Shown here piece by piece: positions 32,737 through 40,737 of a stretch of 64,000 bases of DNA. A program made the position numbers and the translations under genes. The stretch is from CAWKCE01 sp032127035 (lineage in GTDB: Bacteria; Actinomycetota; Actinomycetes; JAHEKZ01): positions 992,001-1,056,000 of the forward strand of contig CAWKCE010000003.1 of the NCBI GenBank assembly GCA_963848085.1, in the 5' to 3' direction. Position 1 is the first letter of the stretch; every line of letters begins with the position of its first letter. The notes below the pieces were generated by a model. It was not told where the DNA came from and made no database searches. It saw only the letters and a list, made by a program, of their open reading frames with translations.

Positions 32737-33657
32737 GTGTCCACCAGTCCCGAGTCCCGCCCGCCGGCCCTCGACGTGCAGACCGGCACCGCGCGGGTGA
32801 AGCGCGGCATGGCCGAGCAGCTCAAGGGTGGCGTCATCATGGATGTCGTCACGCCCGAGCAGGCAACGATCGCCGAGGAGGCGGGAGCCGTCGCGGTCAT
32901 GGCACTGGAGCGGGTGCCGGCAGACATCCGTCGTGACGGCGGGGTCTCGCGGATGTCTGACCCCGACATGATCGACGGGATCATCGCCGCGGTGTCGATC
33001 CCGGTGATGGCCAAGGCGCGCATCGGCCACTTCGTCGAAGCGCAGGTCCTGCAGTCGCTCGGGGCCGACTACATCGACGAGTCCGAGGTGCTGACGCCGG
33101 CCGACGAGGCGCACCACATCGACAAGTGGGCCTTCACCGCACCGTTCGTGTGCGGCGCCACGAACCTCGGGGAGGCGCTGCGGCGGATCTCGGAGGGCGC
33201 CGCGATGATCCGGAGCAAGGGCGAGGCCGGGACTGGGAACGTGGTCGAGGCGACCCGGCACATGCGTCAGATCACCGGTGACATCCGCCGTCTCGGTGCG
33301 ATGGAGGAGGTCGAGCTGTTCGCGGCAGCCAAGGAGCTCCGGGCGCCGGTTGCGCTGGTACAGGAGATTGCCGAGACCGGAAAGCTCCCGGTTGTGCTCT
33401 TCACTGCCGGGGGCATCGCGACGCCGGCGGACGCCGCGATGATGATGCAGCTGGGCGCGGAAGGCGTGTTCGTCGGATCGGGGATCTTCAAGTCCGGAAA
33501 CCCAGCCAGGCGGGCCGAGGCGATCGTCAAGGCCACGACCTTCTACGACGACCCGGACGTCATCGCGAAGGTGTCCCGAGGGCTTGGTGAGGCCATGGTC
33601 GGGATCAACCTGGAGACCCTCCAGGCGGGCGAGCGGTTCGCCGACCGCGGCTGGTGA
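32737..33657 (+). CDS. pdxS: Pyridoxal 5'-phosphate synthase, lyase subunit
   Basis: Makes PLP from ribose 5-phosphate, glyceraldehyde 3-phosphate and ammonia supplied by PdxT. The 306-residue barrel has the conserved GGVIMDVVTPEQA, the catalytic lysine in MAKARIGH, the second lysine in IRSKGEAGTGN and the phosphate loop VGSGIF. A GTGAGG site precedes the GTG start. pdxT overlaps the stop by 4 nt, so the two subunits are made together. Confidence 0.96.
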   Translation: MSTSPESRPPALDVQTGTARVKRGMAEQLKGGVIMDVVTPEQATIAEEAGAVAVMALERVPADIRRDGGVSRMSDPDMIDGIIAAVSIPVMAKARIGHFVEAQVLQSLGADYIDESEVLTPADEAHHIDKWAFTAPFVCGATNLGEALRRISEGAAMIRSKGEAGTGNVVEATRHMRQITGDIRRLGAMEEVELFAAAKELRAPVALVQEIAETGKLPVVLFTAGGIATPADAAMMMQLGAEGVFVGSGIFKSGNPARRAEAIVKATTFYDDPDVIAKVSRGLGEAMVGINLETLQAGERFADRGW

Positions 33658-34283
33658 GCCGCCCGACCGTCGGCGTGCTCGCCCTGCAGGGCGACGTCCG
33701 AGAGCACGTGGCCGCCCTGGACGCCGTCGGTGCCCGTGCGGTTCTCGTCCGCCGCCCATCGGAGCTGGCAGGGGTCGACGGCCTGGTGCTCCCCGGGGGC
33801 GAGTCGACGACGATGATCCGGCTGGCCCGGGTCTTCGACCTGCTGGAGCCGTTGCGTAGCCGGGTCCGATCGGGGATGCCGGTCTACGGCACCTGTGCGG
33901 GGATGATCCTGCTGGCCGACCATCTGCTGGACGCACGTGACGGCCAGGAGACACTCGGGGGGATCGACATGACGGTGCGGCGGAACGCCTTCGGCCGGCA
34001 GGTGGACTCCTTCGAGACCCAGGTCCACGTGGCCGACGTCGGTGCCGTCCCGGTCCACGCGGTGTTCATCCGCGCCCCGTCCGTCGAGAAGGTCGGGCCA
34101 GACGTCGAGGTGATCGCGCGCCTGGAGAGCCCGGACCGCGCAGGTACCATCGTCGGCGTCCGTCAGGGGCCCCTGATGGCCACGAGCTTCCACCCCGAGC
34201 TCACCGGAGACACCCGGCTGCACCGGCTGTTCGTCGACCTGGTCGCCGGCCACGTTCCGCCGGCCAGACACTCCATGGGCTGA
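33654..34283 (+). CDS. pdxT: Pyridoxal 5'-phosphate synthase, glutaminase subunit
   Basis: A class I glutamine amidotransferase that feeds ammonia to PdxS. The 209-residue protein has VGVLALQGDVREH, LPGGESTTM, the nucleophile in YGTCAGMILLA and the His-Glu pair in SFHPELTGD. Start and stop overlaps tie it to pdxS. Confidence 0.96.
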   Translation: MSRPTVGVLALQGDVREHVAALDAVGARAVLVRRPSELAGVDGLVLPGGESTTMIRLARVFDLLEPLRSRVRSGMPVYGTCAGMILLADHLLDARDGQETLGGIDMTVRRNAFGRQVDSFETQVHVADVGAVPVHAVFIRAPSVEKVGPDVEVIARLESPDRAGTIVGVRQGPLMATSFHPELTGDTRLHRLFVDLVAGHVPPARHSMG

Positions 34284-34312
34284 CCGAACCGAGCGACAGG
34301 AGAACCGACGCC

Positions 34313-35062
34313 ATGTCCGGCCACTCCAAGTGGGCGACCACCAAGCACAAGAAGGCGGTCGTCGACGCGCGTCGGGGCAAGCTCTTCGCCAAGCTCATCA
34401 AGAACATCGAGGTTGCGGCGCGCACCGGCGGAGGCGACCCTGCCGGGAACCCGACGCTGTACGACGCGATCCAGAAGGCCAAGAAGACCTCGGTCCCCAA
34501 CGACAACATCGACCGAGCCGTGAAGCGTGGTTCCGGGGCTGAGGCTGGGGGAGCCGACTACCAGACGATCATGTACGAGGGGTACGGCCCCAGCGGGGTG
34601 GCGGTGCTCGTCGAGTGCCTGACGGACAACCGCAACCGAGCCGCATCCGACGTCCGGGTGGCCATGACGCGCAACGGCGGCGCGATGGCAGACCCCGGCT
34701 CGGTGTCCTACCTGTTCACCCGCAAAGGAGTGGTCATCGTCCCCAAGGGCGACCTCGACGAGGACGCGGTACTCGGGGCGGTCCTGGATGCGGGTGCCGA
34801 GGAGGTCAACGACCTCGACGAGGCCTTCGAGGTGGTGAGCGACCCCTCCGACCTGGTGACCGTCCGTACCGCACTCCAGCGGGCGGACATCGACTACGAG
34901 TCCGCCGAGGCGTCCTTCATCCCCAGCGTGACGGTGCCGCTGGACGAGGAGGGGGCAGGCAAGCTGTTCCGTCTGCTGGAGGCACTCGAGGAGTCCGACG
35001 ACGTGCAGAACGTGTGGGCGAACTTCGACGTGTCCGACGAGGTCATGGAGCGCGTGGGCTGA
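34313..35062 (+). CDS. yebC: YebC/PmpR-family protein
   Basis: A 249-residue protein with the invariant N-terminus MSGHSKWATTKHKKAVVDA, the basic helical domain 1 and two further acidic domains. YebC proteins have been described as transcription regulators and, more recently, as ribosome-associated factors helping translation of proline-rich stretches. In actinobacteria the gene nearly always precedes ruvCAB, as here. A CAGGAG ribosome site precedes the ATG. Confidence 0.94.
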   Translation: MSGHSKWATTKHKKAVVDARRGKLFAKLIKNIEVAARTGGGDPAGNPTLYDAIQKAKKTSVPNDNIDRAVKRGSGAEAGGADYQTIMYEGYGPSGVAVLVECLTDNRNRAASDVRVAMTRNGGAMADPGSVSYLFTRKGVVIVPKGDLDEDAVLGAVLDAGAEEVNDLDEAFEVVSDPSDLVTVRTALQRADIDYESAEASFIPSVTVPLDEEGAGKLFRLLEALEESDDVQNVWANFDVSDEVMERVG

Positions 35063-35158
35063 GCCCGACCGGCGGGTCTGCCGGCCGGTGTCCGGGCCGG
35101 CCGGTAGCGTGCGCGTCGAACAGGTGTTCGGTGGTGCGGAGCCGTCGTGGGAGGTCGC

Positions 35159-35686
35159 GTGCGTGTGCTGGGCGTCGACCCGGGTCTGACCCGGTGCGGC
35201 ATCGGCGTGGTCGACGGCGCGGTGGGGCGCCCCCTCACCATGGTCGAGGTCGACGTCGTCCGGTCGTCCCCGGACACCCCGGTGGAGCGTCGACTGCTCG
35301 GCGTCGCCGACGCCGTGGACGCGTGGCTGGCCCACCATGACCCGGACGTGGTCGCCGTGGAGCGCGTGTTCAGCCAGCACAACGTGCGCACCGTGATGGG
35401 CGTCGCGCAGGTGAGCGGCGTCGTGCTCACTGCTGCCGCCCGCAAGGGCGTGCCTGTGGTGCTGCACACCCCCAGCGAGGTCAAGGCGTCGGTCACCGGA
35501 AGCGGCCGCGCGGACAAGGCACAGGTGGCCGCCATGGTGACGCGCCTCTTGCGCCTGGCGGAGCCACCCCGCCCGGCCGACGCGACGGACGCCCTCGCGA
35601 TCGCCATCTGCCACATTTGGCGGGGTGGGGCCCAGAACCGGCTGGCGGCGGCGGTCGCGGCCCACGACGCGAAGCGGTCGCGGTGA
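35159..35686 (+). CDS. ruvC: Holliday junction resolvase
   Basis: Cuts four-way junctions made during recombination. The 175-residue protein has catalytic Asp7 in GVDPGLTRCG, Glu in AVERVFSQHNVRT, and the C-terminal acidic pair in DATDALAIAICH. The GTG at 35159 is preferred to the in-frame GTG at 35147 because GGGAGG lies 4 nt before it and overlaps the codons after the upstream one. ruvA overlaps its stop. Confidence 0.95.
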   Translation: MRVLGVDPGLTRCGIGVVDGAVGRPLTMVEVDVVRSSPDTPVERRLLGVADAVDAWLAHHDPDVVAVERVFSQHNVRTVMGVAQVSGVVLTAAARKGVPVVLHTPSEVKASVTGSGRADKAQVAAMVTRLLRLAEPPRPADATDALAIAICHIWRGGAQNRLAAAVAAHDAKRSR

Positions 35687-36294
35687 TCGCCTTCGTGGCC
35701 GGCCGGGTCGCCGGCCTCGGACCGGACGGCGCCGTGATCGACGTCGGCGGGGTGGGGCTGCAGGTGCTGTGCACCCCGACGACGGTGGCGACGCTCCGGG
35801 TCGGCGAGGCGGCTCGACTGGCGACGGCCCTGGTGGTCCGCGAGGACTCCCTGACCCTGTTCGGGTTCGCAGACGATGACGAGCGCGCGGTCTTCGAGCT
35901 GCTCCAGACGGTCAACGGCGTAGGCCCTCGGCTGGCACAGGCGGTTCTGGCGGTCCACCGGCCGGACGACCTGCGCCGCCTGGTCGCCGCCGACGACGTG
36001 GCTGGTCTCACCTCGGTGCCGGGGATCGGCCGCAAGGGTGCGCAGCGTCTGGTGCTCGAGCTCAAGGACCGGCTCGGCCTGCCGGCGTCGCCGCCCGGGG
36101 CACTGGGCATCCGTGACGGCGCGGCGGAGGATCCCTGGCGGGACCAGGTCCGGGACGGCCTGGTGGGGCTCGGCTGGACGCCGCGGGACTCCGAGGCGGC
36201 CGTCCGGGCGGTGGCTGAGGACCCCGACACCCCGCCGGATGCCGACCTGGCCACCCGTCTGCGCACCGCGCTTCGCCTGCTGGGCCCGCGGTGA
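35683..36294 (+). CDS. ruvA: Holliday junction DNA helicase subunit RuvA
   Basis: Binds the junction and loads RuvB. The 203-residue protein has the N-terminal OB-fold (MIAFVAGRVAGLG), two helix-hairpin-helix motifs (VNGVGPRLAQAVL and VPGIGRKGAQRLVLEL) and the C-terminal RuvB-binding domain (DGLVGLGWTPRDSEAAV). GTG starts and 4-nt overlaps couple it to ruvC and ruvB. Confidence 0.96.
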   Translation: MIAFVAGRVAGLGPDGAVIDVGGVGLQVLCTPTTVATLRVGEAARLATALVVREDSLTLFGFADDDERAVFELLQTVNGVGPRLAQAVLAVHRPDDLRRLVAADDVAGLTSVPGIGRKGAQRLVLELKDRLGLPASPPGALGIRDGAAEDPWRDQVRDGLVGLGWTPRDSEAAVRAVAEDPDTPPDADLATRLRTALRLLGPR

Positions 36295-37412
36295 GCGACG
36301 ACTCGGAGCGGGTGGTGGCCGCGGAGCTGGAGGCCGGCGACCGCGCGGCTGAGGCGGCATTGCGGCCGCGGCAGCTGGCCGACTTCGTCGGTCAGCGGCG
36401 GGTGCGCGAGCAGCTGTCCCTGATGCTCGAGGCCGCGCAGGCGCGGGGCCGGTGTCCGGACCACTTGCTGCTGTCCGGTCCACCCGGGCTCGGGAAGACC
36501 ACGCTGGCGATGATCGTGGCCGCCGAGCTCGGCGTCCCTCTCCGATTGACAAGTGGGCCGGCGATCACCCACGCCGGGGACCTGGCCGCCGTGCTGTCGT
36601 CGCTGTCCGAGGGCGAGGTCCTGTTCGTCGACGAGATCCACCGGCTCGCCCGACCGGCGGAGGAGATGCTCTACCTCGCGATGGAGGACTTCCGGGTGGA
36701 CGTCGTGGTGGGCAAAGGCCCAGGGGCGACCGCGATCCCGCTGGACCTCCCGGCGTTCACGCTGGTCGGAGCCACCACTCGCGCCGGCCTCCTGCCCGGC
36801 CCGCTCCGCGACCGTTTCGGGTTCACCGGGCACCTCGACTTCTACGACGCCGACGAGCTCGAGCAGGTGCTCGTCCGGTCGGCCCGGCTGCTGGACGTCC
36901 CGATGGCGGCCGACGGCGCCCGTGAGATCGCCGGCCGGTCGCGCGGGACCCCGCGGGTGGCCAACCGGCTGCTCCGGCGGGTCCGCGACTTCTCGCAGGT
37001 GCGCGGCGACGGCACCGTCGACCAGCCGACCGCCCGGGCGGCGCTCGAGGTGTACGAGGTTGACGAGATCGGGCTGGACCGGCTCGACCGGGGCGTGCTT
37101 GACGCCCTCGTGCGCCGGTTCGGCGGGGGGCCCGTGGGGCTGTCCACACTGGCGGTGTCGGTGGGAGAGGAGCGCGAGACGGTCGAGGAGGTGGCTGAGC
37201 CGTTCCTGGTCCGCTGCGGCTTCCTGGCGCGCACCCCGCGCGGCCGCGTCGCCACCCCGGCCGCATGGCGCCACCTGGGGCTGACGCCACCCGCGCATGG
37301 CGTCGAGGTGATGGGAGACACCCTCTTCGACGGCCATCGCGACCGTGACCGCAACGGTGCCGAGACCGACTCGGACCCACGCGGGGACCGTGACGCGGAT
37401 CAGGCCCCGTAG
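36291..37412 (+). CDS. ruvB: Holliday junction branch migration ATPase
   Basis: The AAA+ motor of the RuvAB complex. The 373-residue protein has Walker A GPPGLGKTT, Walker B LFVDEIHRL, sensor 1 GATTRAGLL, the arginine finger in LRDRFGF and the winged-helix C-terminus (GFLARTPRGRVAT). A disordered acidic/basic extension of about 30 residues (GHRDRDRNGAETDSD) follows the conserved end. Confidence 0.96.
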   Translation: MSDDSERVVAAELEAGDRAAEAALRPRQLADFVGQRRVREQLSLMLEAAQARGRCPDHLLLSGPPGLGKTTLAMIVAAELGVPLRLTSGPAITHAGDLAAVLSSLSEGEVLFVDEIHRLARPAEEMLYLAMEDFRVDVVVGKGPGATAIPLDLPAFTLVGATTRAGLLPGPLRDRFGFTGHLDFYDADELEQVLVRSARLLDVPMAADGAREIAGRSRGTPRVANRLLRRVRDFSQVRGDGTVDQPTARAALEVYEVDEIGLDRLDRGVLDALVRRFGGGPVGLSTLAVSVGEERETVEEVAEPFLVRCGFLARTPRGRVATPAAWRHLGLTPPAHGVEVMGDTLFDGHRDRDRNGAETDSDPRGDRDADQAP

Positions 37413-37448
37413 GCTCGAGCGGTCCGTTCCTCGTCCGGAAGGCTCGCC

Positions 37449-37745
37449 ATGGGCGACGTCCTGTTCTTGCTGGTGCTGGTGGCTCCGCTGTTCGGCATCT
37501 GGTACCTGCTCATCCGACCCGCCCAGAGGCGGCAGCGCGAGCTGGCCGACGTCCGGTCGAGCCTGGCGCCCGGGCAGGACGTGATGACGACCTCGGGGCT
37601 GCACGGCCGGATCCGGGGGGTGCTGGACGACGTCGTTCTGCTGGAGGTAGCCGACGGCGTGGTGCTGCGCTTCGCCGCCGGCGCGATCGCGGAGGTGTCG
37701 CCCGCAGGCGGGCCGGCGGAGTCCCCCGACGCGCCCGAGGCCTGA
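37449..37745 (+). CDS. yajC: Preprotein translocase subunit YajC
   Basis: A 98-residue single-pass accessory subunit of the SecDF complex. One N-terminal helix (LFLLVLVAPLFGIWYLLI) is followed by the basic RPAQRRQRE and the conserved DVMTTSGLHGRI. A GGAAGG site precedes the ATG. secD follows after 117 nt in which no other gene is seen. Confidence 0.93.
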   Translation: MGDVLFLLVLVAPLFGIWYLLIRPAQRRQRELADVRSSLAPGQDVMTTSGLHGRIRGVLDDVVLLEVADGVVLRFAAGAIAEVSPAGGPAESPDAPEA

Positions 37746-37862
37746 CCCGACGACGGAGATTCGAACGACGTCGGGGATACTTCCCGAGCCGACGGCGGCA
37801 GGGCTGCCCGCCGGCTGAGTTCACACCGACCCGCTCCCCAGCGGGCCACAGAAGGGAACGGC

Positions 37863-39518
37863 GTGGCAGCAGCATCCACCGCGAGACCAGGCCGCACCCT
37901 GGCGGTGCTCGGCCTGTTCGTGCTCACCATGGTCGGCTGGATGGTGATCAGCGGGAACACCCGCCCGCAGCTGGGGTTGGACCTGCGCGGCGGAACCACG
38001 GTGACACTGCAGCCCAAGGTCGCTCCGGGTGAGACCGGCGCCATCACACAGGACTCCATCGACCAGGCCGTCTCCATCATCCAGGCACGTGTCAACGGCT
38101 TTGGAGTGGCAGAGGCCGACGTCGCCTCACAAGGCCGGGGTGCGGATGCGGTGATCGTGGTCTCCGTCCCCGGGGTCACCCAGAGCGAGCTCGTCGACCT
38201 GCTCGGCCGGACCGCCCGGCTGGGCTTCCGGCCGGTGCTCCAAGAGACAGCCGGCACGCCGCTGCCCGGCAACCCGACGCCCAGTCCCACCAAGACCGGC
38301 AAGAAGGACAAACAGAGCAGCGCGGGGAGCTCCGGCGGCCTGGTCCCCCGCACCGAGGCGACCCCCACCCCGACGCCGACCCCGACGCCGAGCGCCGCGG
38401 CCACGCCGTCGACAGCCGACAACGGGGGCGAGGTCACGCCGGAGCTGCAGGCCCAGTTCGCGACGCTGGACTGCTCGGTCGTCGACCAGCGGACGATCGG
38501 TGCGAACTTCAAGGCCGAGGATGCCATCGTCGCCTGTTCGGAGGACGGCGCGGCGAAGTACCTCCTCGGCCCGGTGGCTGTCGACGGTGCGAACATCGCG
38601 GATGCGACTGCCGGCATCCCGCCGAACGAGCTCGGCTGGGCGGTGCAGCTGCGGTTCGACTCAGAGGGCAGCAGGCTTTTCGCCGACACCACCCAGGAGC
38701 TGTTCGGGCAGACGCCCCCACAGAACCAGTTCGCCATCGTGCTGGACGGCCAGGTCGTGTCCGCGCCGCGCGTCAACGAGCCGATTCTCGGCGGGTCGGC
38801 CTCGATCACCGGCGACTTCACGCAGCAGGAGGCCACCGACCTCGCGACCGTGCTGAAGTTCGGCGCTCTGCCGCTGGCCTTCGACATCGGGGAGCGGCAG
38901 ACCGTCTCCCCGACGCTGGGTGCGGACCAGCTGCGGGGCGGGCTCATCGCCGGTGCCCTCGGGCTGGTCCTCGTGGTCGTGTACCTGCTCATGTACTACC
39001 GCGCCCTCGCTCTGGTGGCGGTCTTCAGCTTGGTGGTGGCGGCGCTGATCACGTACGGCACCGTCGTCTTCCTCGGCGCCACGTCGTTCGGGTTCACCCT
39101 GACCCTCGCCGGGGTGGCGGGACTCATCGTGGCGATCGGCATCACAGCCGACTCGTTCATCGTGTACTTCGAACGCATCAGAGACGAAGTGCGTGATGGC
39201 CGGACGCTTCGAGTGGCGCTGGAAGCGGGGTGGAGCCGGGCTAAGCGGACCATTATCGCGGCCGATGCCATCTCGCTGATCGCGGCGGTCATCTTGTACG
39301 TGCTGTCCGTCGGCAGCGTCCGCGGGTTCGCCTTCGCGCTTGGGCTGACCACCGTGGTCGACCTCCTCGTGGTCTTCACGTTCACCAAGCCGCTCATCAC
39401 ACTGCTTGCCCAGACGGCGTTCTTCAACAGCGGCAGTCCGTGGTCAGGTCTGTCGCCGGAGCGGCTTGGCGCGAAACGGCCCAACCGCCCGGCCGACGCA
39501 GTGGCGAAGGAGGCCTGA
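37863..39518 (+). CDS. secD: Protein translocase subunit SecD
   Basis: Uses the proton gradient to help exported proteins leave the Sec channel. The 551-residue protein has helix 1 near the N-terminus, the LGLDLRGGTTV motif, a large external domain and five C-terminal helices with ITADSFIVYFERI. Between about residues 140 and 190 the external loop contains a Thr-Pro repeat linker (TPTPTPTPTP), an actinobacterial-style insertion. A GAAGGG site precedes the GTG. Confidence 0.95.
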   Translation: MAAASTARPGRTLAVLGLFVLTMVGWMVISGNTRPQLGLDLRGGTTVTLQPKVAPGETGAITQDSIDQAVSIIQARVNGFGVAEADVASQGRGADAVIVVSVPGVTQSELVDLLGRTARLGFRPVLQETAGTPLPGNPTPSPTKTGKKDKQSSAGSSGGLVPRTEATPTPTPTPTPSAAATPSTADNGGEVTPELQAQFATLDCSVVDQRTIGANFKAEDAIVACSEDGAAKYLLGPVAVDGANIADATAGIPPNELGWAVQLRFDSEGSRLFADTTQELFGQTPPQNQFAIVLDGQVVSAPRVNEPILGGSASITGDFTQQEATDLATVLKFGALPLAFDIGERQTVSPTLGADQLRGGLIAGALGLVLVVVYLLMYYRALALVAVFSLVVAALITYGTVVFLGATSFGFTLTLAGVAGLIVAIGITADSFIVYFERIRDEVRDGRTLRVALEAGWSRAKRTIIAADAISLIAAVILYVLSVGSVRGFAFALGLTTVVDLLVVFTFTKPLITLLAQTAFFNSGSPWSGLSPERLGAKRPNRPADAVAKEA

Positions 39519-39519
39519 G

Positions 39520-40677
39520 ATGTCTCGGATCTCCGACTTCGGCGGCTCGCTCTACCGCGGTGACGTGTCGATCGACTTCGTCGGCCGGCGGCGCCAGTGG
39601 TACGCGATGTCGGCGCTGATCCTCGTCATCGCCCTCAGCTCGCTGGTCTGGAAGGGGCTGAACTTCGGCATCGAGTTCGAGGGCGGATCGGTCTTCGCCG
39701 TGCCGTCATCGACCTGCACGGTCGAGGTTGCCCGCGACGCCTTCAACGGGACGGCCGTCACCACCGCCGAGCCGATCGTCACCGAGGTGAGCGGGTCGAC
39801 GACGCGGTCAATCCGAGTTCAGACGCTGGCGCTGAACCCCGAGCAGACCAACCTCGTCGCGACCACCCTGGCCGATGCCTGCCAGGTCTCAGTCGACACG
39901 GTCTCCACACAGGTGATCGGTCCCTCGTGGGGTGGTGAGATCACGAAGAAGGCCTTCACCGGGCTCGCTGTGTTCCTGCTCGCCATCGTGGTGTACCTGT
40001 CGATCACCTTCGAGTGGCGGATGGCAGCGGCCGCCTTGGTCGCTCTCGTCCACGACGTCGTGATCACCGTCGGCATCTACGCGCTCGTCGGGTTCGAAGT
40101 GACCCCCGCAAGCGTGATCGGCGTGCTCACGATCCTCGGCTACTCGCTGTACGACACGGTCGTCGTCTTCGACAAGGTCAAGGAGAACACCAAGGGTCTC
40201 ACCGGCGGCAGCCGGATGACCTACAGCGAGGCCGCCAACCTGGCGGTCAACCAGACGCTGGTCCGCTCGATCAACACCTCCATCGTCGGGCTGCTCCCGG
40301 TGGCCGCGCTGCTGTTCGTGGGCGCGTATGTCCTCGGTGCCGGCACGTTGAAGGACCTCGCCTTGGCCCTGTTCGTGGGCATCGCCGTCGGCACCTACTC
40401 ATCCATCTTCGTCGCCACGCCGTTCCTGGCCGAGCTCAAGGAGCGAGAGCCGGCCATGCGTGCGCTGTCCAAGCGGGTCGCGGCTCGTCGGGCCAGCCGG
40501 GACGCGTCGACGCAGACCCCGGCGCCAGTCGCAGCGGGTCCAAGCCCGGCAGCTGAGCCGCTGGGCGGGGACGGAGCTGCTCCCGGTCCTCGACCGCCGC
40601 GACCCACCACGTCCGGTGGGCCACGCAACCAGCCCAAGCGCTCCAAGTCGGCGAGGAAACGGCGCCCCAAGCGCTGA
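39520..40677 (+). CDS. secF: Protein translocase subunit SecF
   Basis: Partner of SecD. The 385-residue protein has helix 1, the FGIEFEGGSVF motif, five further helices, the conserved YSLYDTVVVFDKVKEN segment and NTSIVGLLPV. The last 65 residues are a Pro/Arg/Lys-rich cytoplasmic tail (PKRSKSARKRRPKR). It starts 1 nt after the secD stop. In Streptomyces an apt gene lies between secF and relA; it is missing here. Confidence 0.95.
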   Translation: MSRISDFGGSLYRGDVSIDFVGRRRQWYAMSALILVIALSSLVWKGLNFGIEFEGGSVFAVPSSTCTVEVARDAFNGTAVTTAEPIVTEVSGSTTRSIRVQTLALNPEQTNLVATTLADACQVSVDTVSTQVIGPSWGGEITKKAFTGLAVFLLAIVVYLSITFEWRMAAAALVALVHDVVITVGIYALVGFEVTPASVIGVLTILGYSLYDTVVVFDKVKENTKGLTGGSRMTYSEAANLAVNQTLVRSINTSIVGLLPVAALLFVGAYVLGAGTLKDLALALFVGIAVGTYSSIFVATPFLAELKEREPAMRALSKRVAARRASRDASTQTPAPVAAGPSPAAEPLGGDGAAPGPRPPRPTTSGGPRNQPKRSKSARKRRPKR

Positions 40678-40737
40678 CCTCCGCAGCGACGGCTCCGCCT
40701 AGACTGGGCTGACGAGGAGTCGGCGGAGAGGGGCCGG

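Noticed and set aside
37746..37862. Small gene or regulatory RNA between yajC and secD
   Set aside because: No frame with a ribosome site and no convincing hairpin apart from ordinary GC-rich pairing.
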